Notes under the pieces: generated by a model
What the model was told of the DNA's origin: nothing
Seen by the model: only the letters and a program-made list of their open reading frames with translations
Database searches by the model: none
Translations under genes and position numbers: made by a program
Shown: piece by piece, positions 43,872 to 54,800 of the stretch
How the letters are laid out: each line of letters starts with the position of its first letter
How positions within the stretch are numbered: position 1 is the first letter of the stretch
Source: Parastagonospora avenae f. sp. tritici 18332-5
Lineage: Eukaryota; Ascomycota; Dothideomycetes; Pleosporales; Phaeosphaeriaceae
Length of the DNA: 64,000 nucleotides
Direction of reading: 5' to 3'
Assembly (NCBI GenBank): GCA_022559985.1
Contig: JAFJTR010000013.1
Span: 62,001-126,000, forward strand

Positions 43872-46454
43872 ATGCAGCACTTCATGCCCATCTTCCGCAA
43901 AGACCCTACAGCCAAGAAATCTTACAAAGGCGTCACGATCTCGTCTCCATACTCACCTAAACCTGGCACTCCCTCTCAAGCATCCCTTGAAACACTGGGA
44001 AAATTCCCAAGCGAATCGAAACCACTCGAAGATCGTTCGCGATATACGCAGGGCTACATTCCACTCGATTCGCACAACTCACCCAAGCCATCTACGAACT
44101 CGCAGCCTCATTTGCCGCATCTGTCTGCCATTCCACCAGCTCTACACGTCAGGAAGAGCTTGCCAACCGTGCGCCTTCACACGGACGACAACTTTGAAGA
44201 AATCGATCTAGGAACATTGAAGGACTACAGCACCGAAGCTCCACCATCCTTCATCAAAGAAGTCCACGACAAAATCGCTCGAAAGTTCGACGTGGAATCT
44301 CTATACAGCCTCGACGCTGTCAAAAAGGACTACTTCACTAACTCTGCACACAACCCCGAGCCTGCAAGGAATTTGTCACTGGGCTCGAACAAGGGCCGAT
44401 AAGCACCGAAGCGTGGAACGAAAGCTCTCGTGAGGAATATCTCGGCAGGCCCGTATTCTACTTCACACACTCTGACGGACAACGAAGAGAAGGAAGACAT
44501 TGAGAAGAATATGAACACTCACAGAACCTTATAAGGTCTGCTCGCTTTTGTCGTCGGCGCGATGGCTGTTGCGGGAATTGTATTGGCGACAGTGGCGGTA
44601 CAAAAGAGGGCTCTAACAGGTACAATGGTGACAGTGGTTCTTGGTTTGTCGTCACAAAGTGCAACTGCGATGGAAACGTCGAGCACAGATTTTACAACGC
44701 CATCGTTGACGTCTACATATGAACAGACGACGTCTGCGTCATACACGAGTCACCATTCGAAGGCGACGATGACATACTCTACGGACGAGTTACACCAAAT
44801 CCTGGACTAGGGCACGGAGAGGGAAGAAGCGATCGCTTTGTACACATCCGATCACATGACGCCGTGCACGACAACGACGACAGAGACACTTACGAGTACA
44901 GTATATGCCGGAAATATTGGAGAAGAGCGGCGAGATGTGGCGGCGACAGCCTCAAGAGATGTAAAGGGACTGTACGCTGCGCCAGACTTGGATGCCATTC
45001 TGAAAAGAACCATTACTTCGCACCGCTGACACATTACAATCACCGCAATGCAGCACACAGAATCAGAAGAGAAATTCCTACTGGGACATGCGACAGCAAA
45101 TGCTGCAGCGCCTAGCATCGCAGCACCATCGCTGTTCCACAAGCGGATTCCGCCAACAGTGATTCCAGATGGGCCAGTCGGGAAATTGAGCTTTTTGCAA
45201 GCGTACTTGGACCTCGCGAGTTCCGCCGCAGGACTGTACACCGAAGCAGCCCATCACCTCCAAGACGATGAACTGGCCAATAGACTCGTACAATGGTGGT
45301 GTGTGAATGACAACATACGACTATCCCCTTCTGACTACACAGCGCCATGTGTTGGAGAAAAAGGATGGCACGAAACATACGCTGAAGCGAAGAGGATCTG
45401 CCCAATGCCCATACCGACGCCGACCCGTGGTGGTGTCTTTATACCGGGATTCGTGGATAAGGTGGAGGCGTTTTGTGGAGCACTGGCGAAGTATGGGAAG
45501 GTGGAGGGATGTGTGGATCCTGCTAGCTTGTCGATGATGGGTGCGAAGGCTAGGAGGAGATTGGGACGTTGGGTGGGTTTACTTGGCCACGGGTAGGTAC
45601 GGGAGATGCTGCAACGCTGGCAACGACGGCTGGTGTGGTCGAGCGTCAAGCACCCCCTCTTGTACAGGTACCAGCTGTTACAGTCGCGGAAGTACCTCCA
45701 CCAGTCATTTTGGTGGCCAGCATACCCACTCCACCGGTCATTCCAATCGCCAACATACCCACGCCACCACCAGCCCTTCCTCTCGCCAACACAACCACCC
45801 CACCCGGCCTCGGCGTCCTCACAAACCACTTCAGCCTTACGCCACCACCCTCCTGGTCCACCATACCCATGATCACCTCCCCCCCAAAGCCCTGAACTCC
45901 GACTATGAGACCAAATACTTTCCCACAAATACCATTCCCGGCAGTCTCTTTTCGGCCACTCCACCGCCCTACACAGGTCCAAAACTCCCTCCCAAATCAT
46001 GGGCGGACAACTATCCCTTCCCCATACCCACGGGTTATGTCAGCCCCAATATCGTGCCTAAGGGGGAACAAATCGACGACTTGACATTCAACTCGCCAGG
46101 CCTGGGTGCATGCGGGTTCCCCGAAAAAGGGATAATGTATTCGCAGTCGCTATATCCTGGGTGTTATTCGACATTGGTCGAGAAATCTGCGGGTCATCAC
46201 TCGAGCGCGACTGGCAAGGCGAGTTACCGGGAGGGATTACGTGGCAGTCGAGCGCGCTGTGTAATCGCTGGACTAATGTATGGATGGACGATGGCAAGGG
46301 TGGTAAGGGCACGCAGCATCCGTTTGTGGTGAGGGATAGATGCGCTGCGTGTAATGTGACGCATTTGGACATTCAGACGAGTGTGTTTGAGAAAATTTGG
46401 GCGGATGGAAAGTTGGGGAGAGTTCAGGTTACGTGGGAGTGGATGCAAGAGTGA
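43872..46454 (+). pseudogene. Decayed paralogue of the membrane DPBB gene
   Basis: One frame runs from ATG 43872 to about 45,590 through in-frame stops at 44400 (TAA), 44532 (TAA), 44808 (TAG), 45027 (TGA) and 45594 (TAG), yet the segments between read as protein: FIKEVHDKIARKFDVESLYS, a membrane span GLLAFVVGAMAVAGIVLATV, a Thr/Ser linker, FLQAYLDLASSAAGLYTEAA and a Pro/Val-rich linker in the next frame. A shift at a C7 run near 45,890 leads to NTIPGSLFSATPPPYTGPKL and the DPBB start DDLTFNSPGLGACGFPE; another shift at about 46,125 (AAAAAGGG) leads to NVFAVAISWVLFDIGREICG and the end VRDRCAACNVTHLDIQTSVF. The order N-terminus, span, linker, DPBB equals the neighbour's, with a longer linker. 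Introns might explain some breaks, but I see no consensus donors. Confidence 0.6.
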
Positions 46455-46942
46455 CCGACTAGTTTTCCGGGATCGAGGTAGAGGGAAATGCTTGGGTTAG
46501 ATTTGCGTAATGGAGAGTGTGATTGGAGTATGGGGGTTTGTGTGTACTTTGCTTCAGGGGTGTGATTTCATTGCGGTAGTTTGAATTTGAACAAAAGTCA
46601 AGAAGGGCATGTCAATAATAATACCTTCAAAAAGGACTATTCTCATGCCGAGTTTGTGCTGCGGATAAAGAAATCTCACCAGCATTCGTAGTCGTCAAGT
46701 CTGCATATATGAGAAGACAGCACGTGCTCAGGCGTGATTTTCAGGGTCTCGGTTACGGTACCGGTATGACGCGCGGTCCGACTCAGACCCTGGGCCTGAC
46801 CAAACATCACCAAACTTCCATCTCTCCAAACATACCCCACCTTCGCCCTTCATACTCTCTTTTAATACCTTTGTAATGTTTATTTGACCTCCTCACGACA
46901 CCCTTCAGCTCGTTCCACGACGGTCTCTGCAGATGTAGCGCC
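46455..46942. other. Intergenic upstream of RBR gene
   Basis: 488 bp, no gene seen; holds the promoter of the RBR ligase gene. Confidence 0.5.
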
Positions 46943-48880
46943 ATGTCGTCCGTCTTCTCTTCCCTCATACGCCCTCCGACTATCCGACGAGCTTCGACGA
47001 ATACACACGAAGCGGCTATTCCTACACGACCGGAGAGCAGCAATGGCCTCGGTGAGCCAGACTTGCGCGACCTCAATGTCTCCCTGCAGGCCCTCACGGA
47101 TATATTCCCGGACATACAGCCTGAAGTCTTTCGGGAGATGCTGTCAAGCTTCAGCGAGGAGAGCAGGCTTCAGGTCATAACCGAGACGCTGCTGAAGCAC
47201 GGCCACAAATACGTGCGAGGCCGGTATCGCATGCCAGCTGAGCAGGAAGAGCAGCGGGAAACGGCGCAGACGTACAAATATCGAAGGGTGGATGAGCCGA
47301 GAGATACCCGTGGCAAACCGCTTGCGCTTGAGGATACTTTCCGGTCTATGCGGTATCGAGAATCTGCAAAGGAGGCGCTGTACCAGGAGTTCAAGGGACT
47401 GAGCCATTCGACCATCAAGGCGGTGCTGGCCGAGTACAACTGGAGCTATACACAGGCACGACCTACGCTGTTGGGACTGTCGAGCAGGAGTTGGAGATCC
47501 AGCATCACAAACTTCCTCATGCGACGGAAAGCGCCGACTGCAAATGATCATCCGCTGGTGATATGGGCCGCCGCCGACCCGAGGACCAACCGCCCACGGC
47601 TGCCTTTGCTCGTCAAGACCAAGAGCGATGAACTGAACAGGGAGCTCTACGAGAGTCTGATTGTCCCGGAGCAGGAGAAGCAGCGGAGAGAGCAGTTGCA
47701 GCAGGACTTCGAACTCGCTATGCAATGGAACGAAGAAGAGGCGGAGAAGGAAGGCGAGATGTACGATTGCGAGTGCTGCTTCATTCCGAATACGCTGCAG
47801 CAGATGTCGACTTGCGATATGGATGGCCACTATATCTGCTTTCGATGCATACGGCATTCTATTAACGCTGCACTATACGACCAAGGCTGGGCGCGCAACA
47901 TCAACACCGAAGTGTGCACCCTGAAGTGCGTGGCTCCAATGATGGACGGATCTGAAGAATGTCAGGGCTGCGTACCGCTCCCATTTGTCAAGCGTGCGCT
48001 TTTGGAAGAGCAAGACGGACAAGACACTTTCGACAAGCTCGATGAGAGATTCGCCAACGAAGCACTCATCAAGTCTCAACTTCCCCTCGTCCGCTGCCCG
48101 TTCTGCTCCTATGCTGAACTCGACGACTTCGCATGTCGAGACGGCGATCTCTTCGCAAACGTACGATTCCAGCCTCGCTACCTCTCCTTCGGCACCGTTG
48201 CATCGGCTCCACTACTCAGTACCCTATTACTGTTCATCACCCAGCTCCTCGCTGCCCTCACGGTCTTCATATACAGCCTAATAATCCCCCTCTCCCACTA
48301 TGTAGCCGCCGCTCTCCCCTTCTACACCCCCATACAATCCGCCCTCCGCCGCATCCACCTCAAACGCCGCGGCCTCCGCTTCCAATGCCTATCACCCACC
48401 TGCTCCCGCGCCTCATGCCTCACCTGCTCCGCCCCCTGGCACGACCCACACACCTGCTACTCCTCACAACTAACCTCCCTACGCCTCACGCTCGAGCGCG
48501 CCACCACCGACGCCGTCAAACGCACCTGCCCACAATGCAACCTCGGCTTCGTCAAATCCGAAGGCTGCAACAAGCTCGTCTGCCTGTGCGGATACAGCAT
48601 GTGCTATGTGTGTCGCGAGGGCCTGGCAGATCAAGGGTACGCCCACTTTTGCCAGCATTTTAGAGATCGACCGGGTGCGGAGTGTGCGGAGTGTCGGAAG
48701 TGCGATCTTTATCGCGTTGAAGATGAGGAGAGGGTTGTGGGGAGGGCGAAGGAGAGGGCGGAGAGGGAGTGGTGGGAGAGTCAGGGGGAGGGGAAGAAGG
48801 AGGGGTTGGAGAAGGAGGTTCGGGGGAAGGGGAGTTGGGATGCGTGGGTGGGGGGTGTACTTGAGAGTGTGTTTGTTTGA
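46943..48880 (+). CDS. RBR (RING-between-RING) E3 ubiquitin ligase, RNF216/TRIAD3-like, with membrane segment
   Basis: Intronless, 645 aa. A CUE-like segment is at about 47-87 (LQALTDIFPDIQPEVFREML). RING1 starts at Cys276 (CECCFIPNTLQQMSTCDMDG, then YICFRC). The IBR part is split: VRCPFCSYAELDDF (385-396) is followed by a strongly hydrophobic stretch at about 418-462 (LLSTLLLFITQLLAALTVFI and LSHYVAAALPF) and then by CLSPTCSRASCLTCSAPWHD. RING2 reads CPQCNLGFVKSEGCNKLVC with the catalytic Cys at 542, the position that forms the thioester in RBR ligases. The C-terminal tail is charged. The RNF216-like assignment is from the RING1/IBR spacing and is less sure than the RBR class. Confidence 0.9.
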   Translation: MSSVFSSLIRPPTIRRASTNTHEAAIPTRPESSNGLGEPDLRDLNVSLQALTDIFPDIQPEVFREMLSSFSEESRLQVITETLLKHGHKYVRGRYRMPAEQEEQRETAQTYKYRRVDEPRDTRGKPLALEDTFRSMRYRESAKEALYQEFKGLSHSTIKAVLAEYNWSYTQARPTLLGLSSRSWRSSITNFLMRRKAPTANDHPLVIWAAADPRTNRPRLPLLVKTKSDELNRELYESLIVPEQEKQRREQLQQDFELAMQWNEEEAEKEGEMYDCECCFIPNTLQQMSTCDMDGHYICFRCIRHSINAALYDQGWARNINTEVCTLKCVAPMMDGSEECQGCVPLPFVKRALLEEQDGQDTFDKLDERFANEALIKSQLPLVRCPFCSYAELDDFACRDGDLFANVRFQPRYLSFGTVASAPLLSTLLLFITQLLAALTVFIYSLIIPLSHYVAAALPFYTPIQSALRRIHLKRRGLRFQCLSPTCSRASCLTCSAPWHDPHTCYSSQLTSLRLTLERATTDAVKRTCPQCNLGFVKSEGCNKLVCLCGYSMCYVCREGLADQGYAHFCQHFRDRPGAECAECRKCDLYRVEDEERVVGRAKERAEREWWESQGEGKKEGLEKEVRGKGSWDAWVGGVLESVFV

Positions 48881-51800
48881 ATATGGGATTGAACTGGCGT
48901 TCGGGATAGAGGGATGGGTATACCCGGGTTAGATTGAGATGAATAGTATGGGAAATATTTGTTGTATGCCATGACAATATCACTACTTTTGTAATTCCCA
49001 CGGCTATTGTAATGCACTAGTGTGCTCTCATTGATCTTCTAATATCACGCTACAGTTGCCGTGGTATTGATACCTAGTATCTATTTGCATCAGATTTCCT
49101 TTCCTTTTCCACCACTATCGATGCCAGCAAGCCCTGACGAGACCGCGCCGTCAGACCTGCTGATAACGAGTAGCGCTCCGCCACTATGACACTCGAAATC
49201 ATTATGACGCTCCAACGCTCCTTCACCTAACCTTTTTCTATCGCCAGTAGATTCAGTTGAAGTAACACGTAGTGTCTCCAGCGGCTACGTCTTATACTCC
49301 CAGATGCATCACACCAATGGTTTATCCATCAACGAGCTAGCGCTGACTATTTCCGATCTTATATGCAAAAAGACGGGCCCGATCAACGTTGACGTATGTG
49401 CCTTCGTTGTGGTGTAGGTGTCGACCGCCGTAATCCAGGCGGAGAACTGCGCGTGAGAGCTTGCTTCTGGCGCATGAAAAGGTGCAAAGGTTTATGCATA
49501 CTCTTACTCTCGATGGGAGCATGTATCGGTGTCATTGAGGCGTATACGTTGCGCTGTAGCGGGTCTGTGATCGGTGCTGTGTTTGAAGCGGAATGAGGAG
49601 AGTTCGCTTTGTCTCCATGTCTAAACTCAAAATCAGCGCTCCATGTGCGAGACATTCGGGAAGCCAGTCAGGCTGTGGCGGAGGGATGTGCTTACAGGAG
49701 ATTTGGTTGAGGAGGCGTTGCCCACTATGCTTCACTGAGTGTATCCGTCGCTATTTGAGAGGTGAAGGCCAGCACTTCGCAGTGGCGGCGCTGGGCGTGT
49801 CAGATACGACACCAAGTCCGTCAGCGCCATGTAGGAGATGGAATGGCTTCACGAAGACTTAGGGACATAAAGCACTCGAGACAAGTGGAAATTGAAGATA
49901 GAACATAAACTCATGTTATTGTACGTATCATCCTTGGGCTTACACCCCAAAGCTTCGCGACCGCAACGCAACTCCCATAGCGTGTGTTCAACATTGCACT
50001 GTCGCGGCTTCACGCTGGCACCAAGATTAGCGAGAAGTAAGTGAGTGTACTTCACAGGCGTCGCTGAGCACCATGAAACAACCATCAAAATCATCTACTC
50101 AAGCAATCTTCTCAAACAAAGAGCGTCCAAAATCACCATCTTACCCCATTCAGCCCAAGCAAAAGTCCCGCACGTCCAAATTATGATAACGCATGAGGGG
50201 CATGCCCCAACCCCCGAACTCCCCTCTTTGTTCCGCGCTCATGGATCGTCTGTCCACAACAAGGATAACCGTTGAAACCAGACGTTTGTGTTGGCATTTC
50301 CCTTGGCGGGGATCGACTCAGGGGCAAAGAGGAGACTAGAGCTACGACTTTCTGGCTTCGTGTACACGTCCACAGCAGAGGCTAGCGGGCAGGCTGATCA
50401 CAAGTGAGGCGCTGCTGTGCACGAGCAAGCCGGTTTCTTGCCTGCAAGCAGACGCGCATTGTGATGCCGTGAGAAACTAGGCAGATGCCGCTGCTCGGCC
50501 AGGCTGTGCGCTTCCATGTGCTCAGGAGAAGTGTCATGGGAAGCACGTCAGGTAGAGGATCGCGGGTGATGGGGGTCGGACCAGATCTTGCAGATGGCAT
50601 GGTGACTCAGGTGAGAGATACGAATTTTCCGCACCTGAGAGTGATGGGCACAACGACACCATTGCCATCATCATCTTGAGGCTGCCCAGTCTGGACGGGA
50701 TGGGATGGAATTGAAGGGGTATCTTTTGGCTGAGTTGAAGATGGAATTTGACAGGCACTCAACGCTGAGACTGATGTTGCGGCGGACAACACCGTCGGAT
50801 GCGATTCCCAAAACTCAATGGTGTCCAGGACCGGTGAGACTGACATGGAAACTTTCAGGAGATCAATGACACAACTGGAGTGATGATGAGCAAGTACCGC
50901 GCCCCTGGCGATGCCTCATTGAGCGAATGCGCACTTCTGGGAGAAGCGGTTAGCCACTTCACCTTCCTTCTGCACTGAACCCGCAATTCAGAATCCCATC
51001 CCATCTGCTTGAAGAGAAGGATTACGACGACTCACTTGATGAGCCTGCCGTCGGTCGAATGCTGTAGCCGGCTGGCACAGATCACAGAGAGCCTGCAGGA
51101 TCCAGGACCGTTAGATGCTGCGGCCTCGGTCAGACGGCAAACAATTGGACGCCAGATAGCGGCATTGTGATGAGTGCGCTGGCCTCGACATAAATCGACC
51201 GTGATGTTAGTAGATGGCGATCGACCGTTGAACTCCTGCAATCACGGGCTGCGGGTCGTGGCGCTGTGAAAACAATACAGCATCCGCATGCTGCACAACT
51301 GTGGCGCTGTTGACGGGATGCTCGCAGAATACCAGCTGCAGACCTGGGACGGTTTAGGCATCAAGTGCGATGCTGCTCGTGCTGTTGGCACGCCACGGGG
51401 ACGCCTAGGGCTTAGGTTTGACATCACAGGAGCAGGATTGGGCCACTCGACAGCAGTGACAAGCGACCAACTCAAGACGCTCCTAAAATGGCATGGATGG
51501 GATTGTGCTCCTCAACAGCGATGTTATTTGCTTCCACGGCGTCCGCACAGGCCAATCGTTCGTGCACTGATTTGAGGGGTTGGCTGTCATACAGCGGCTT
51601 CTTTGTACTCTTTGTTCTCGGGAGGTGGCCGAGAGTGTCGTTCAAAGGCAGCTTACAGCGGTACGCGCAATCAAAGCGGACAAGCCGCTAGGTCCCTGCG
51701 CAGCGGATCGTCGAACCTGAGTAAAAGAGAAGCCAAACTTGTTGGCTATTGTAATTGGCATCTAGGGACATGTTTGATTGCATGACAGGTACCTTAGCAC

Positions 51801-54800
51801 GTGCAGTAAGCAGTTTGGAGCACTTCCAAGTGGAAGTAGTATAGAGCCCAACTTGTTCAATCATGAGTTGGTGTACTGCTCAAAGTCTGGGACCTGCACT
51901 TAGCGATCCAACGTGGGCAGCTATGGCATTCTCGATGCCATCGGCCGCGCCGTGACACGCCAACGTCTCGCTACCGGTACCGGACTGTCTGTGGAGATCG
52001 TCCAAAACTTAACATCGACATCATATGTTCTTCACAGCTTAGCATCGGAGTACGAGCTCCATCTGGCAGAGCTTCGCGGCTTGGGCTACCATTCGCAAAG
52101 GCGCGGGTAATGGTGAAGGGTCTCATTGTTAGCCAATGCCATCATGTAAAAGACGCAAGCGACGGTGGCTTACTGCTTGACATGCTTCGCTCAAGGCCAC
52201 CGTCACACTGGGGCGTCTCTTGCGTTCGCACGTCGCACTGACCCCTTTTCTAGGGCGCGTCTAGATGTCCGTCAAGTCTGTGTGTTATGAAATTGTGCGA
52301 GTCTCAAGAGTGCGATCACTGAGCTACTTGTCAATTCAGCCGACGATCCGTCAGCAGGCGTTCACGACCGATGGGCCGCTAGCGCAAAGCTCACCCAGTA
52401 TTGCGTGTCTTTGCGGCTAGCCAGAAGCTGTCAACACCACATCCATGATGTGCGTAAGTAGTAGCATTAATGCCGATAGCCCTGCGGAGACTTCGCAGTG
52501 TATGCGCCGGCATGGCTGTCAACAGCTCGGTTGCGTGGTATTGCCATCGCTTCTAAGTTTCAGACCAGCCATCTCGAGGCGTGTACGACAAAGAGCCGTA
52601 GCTCTGGAGTTTGACAGCCATAAAGCGATTAGTTCTGAAACCTGTTGACTCGACTTCCGGTGCGATGATTCGTATACGAAGCAGCTCTGACGAGTGGACC
52701 AGATGCGTGGGTGCTTGACGATGCACTTTCAGACATGCTAGCATTGGCAAAAAATGTTCGCTCTAGAGCATAGGATGCAGTGGCAAGCAAACCAGGACAC
52801 AGGTCAGTTTTGCAGAGGCCTCGTCCTGCTTCACTGCTTCAGTGGCGGGCCGTGCCGCTGCTGAAAGACGTTGCTCTGCTAGAAGTTGGCATCGCATCAG
52901 GCCACTGTGGAAACGCAGTGATCAGAAGGGCCGAGCTACGCAGCATCTGTGCAACGATGAGTACGCAATAGGTGGTGGGGCGCTGTCCAGACGATCTCAT
53001 CTCCTTCAGTCTTGTTCGAGTCGGCTGAGACATCAAAGGACGCATCAACCCGTCCCTAACTGTTCCGAGTTGATATTCGACATTGCTGCAGGTCGCCATA
53101 AGTTATCGGACACTGACAGGTGGTTGGACGCCCGACCATGGCCGTCAGGCGTCACGGGGTCGCGGGAAGCTGCAGGTCATTGTACTTCTACAGCGGGTGC
53201 CCTGCAGAGGAGCTGATAGCGACGTGACCTTGTGACAAGCTACAACGACCGGTTGAAGCTATCATCTCCTGAGCACCCGGTCAGCCACCATCTCCAGATG
53301 CACGCCAACGGGCTGTCGTGCCATTGTGCGGTGAAATGCTCTGGTCGATGCCAGAAAGCGCAGATAGCGCGGTGAGGCAGACAGAGACTAGGCACTGGCC
53401 CTGCTTCTGCATTCTCCATTGAGATGCGTCAGATGATCTGCGCAGGCTGGAAATCAATGCTGGAGTTGGTCTCAAGTGAGCAGTTAGGGCCTGCGGCCAG
53501 CCCAGCGCCCGGCTGGCTCGCTCAGCGACAAAGGTTGGTCGTGAGCTAGCGATTGGAGGAACGGTGAAGGTAAGGAATGCAAGCAATGCGAGAATCAGAT
53601 AGCTCGTCGGCGGCCAGCCCCGAGCGCTGGGAGGGCGGACAGCCGCAACGTGCGAGACACATGAGCGCTATGGAGTATAGGACTGAGATGTCACCCTGCC
53701 CGCGTGGTTATCGCTGGCCAGCAAGGGACGCACTTGACGGCGTCATGATGTTGTCGTCGCGGCCTGGCATGGAGGTGAGAGGGTCTGGGAGGTTTGGGTC
53801 GTCCGCTGCACGGCGGATGCGGCCAAGGCGCTAGTGCCGAGAAGGGCAAGGTGCGCGCTCGGGTGGGGAAAGAAGAAGCGCAGACTGCTGCACGTCACCG
53901 GGCGCTTTCCCAACAACATCCCCTGCGGCCATCGCTCTTCTTCCCAATCGCACCTGTAGCGGAATCGAGCTGGCGCAAGGGAGCGGGTCAGCGCCCCTCA
54001 GCGCCCCTCCCATCTGCCATGATCATTTCGAGTTCGCTCGCTTCTGCCTCTCACCGTTCATCGTCGGCCTCTGGGACCCCTCGTCTTGCAGATTCCCACC
54101 CCAGCCCCGTTGTCTCTAGTGCTCTCACCCTCTCTCTTCCCTTCTCATCCGTGTGCCGCCGCGCGGATGCACGTCTGTGTCTGCGCGGCCAACGACTGGC
54201 TCTGCCTTCTTTCGGAGCATTGCGCAGTCGACCACGCTGCCGGGTTCGTGTGTGCGCCTGCTGTGAGGGAAAGCCCGGATCGTATTCATGGATTCATGGC
54301 GCAGTGAGCCCTCTAACCAAAACCTCCCCAGCCGATGCAACCATTGATCATCGCCCGCGGCACCCACGGCCTCTCCCAGCGCGCTGTGGCGCTTGTGTCT
54401 GTCTGTAAGTGTCCGTGTCTGCGTGTGTGGGTGGCTTTTCCTTCCCTTCAGTCCCCTTCACGCTGCTTCGCGGCCAAGGTAGTGCTGTCGCCGTCGTGCC
54501 GTGACAGGTAACGGCCTTGAGCCTAAGCTCTCCTGGTCCTCCGCGTTCCCTTTTTCTCACCTTCACCCGCGGGACGACCTGTCGTCTGCCAGGCGGCTGC
54601 CGGCCCGTGGCGCTCTCCCACCAGCCTGCCCTTGGCCCACCCACGCCCAAGCGCTGACTGGACGCCGCGGCCACTGACGACCCAATCCACGCCTGCCGTG
54701 GCAAAGAGAGCAAACTCTGATCATCTGTTCGCTTCATGGGTTATTCTTGGGCGGCTGATCGAGATGAAACATCAGCGTCCCAGCTGGCCGGCTCATTGCC

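Noticed and set aside
47144..47857. 237-aa minus-strand frame
   Set aside because: Antisense of the RBR ligase; Leu/Arg/His-rich with no motif.
53794..54408. 204-aa plus-strand frame in the GC-rich part of the gene-free block
   Set aside because: Ser/Ala/Arg/Pro composition with no domain; long chance frames are expected in GC-rich DNA, and it overlaps the probable leader of the VIB-1-type gene.
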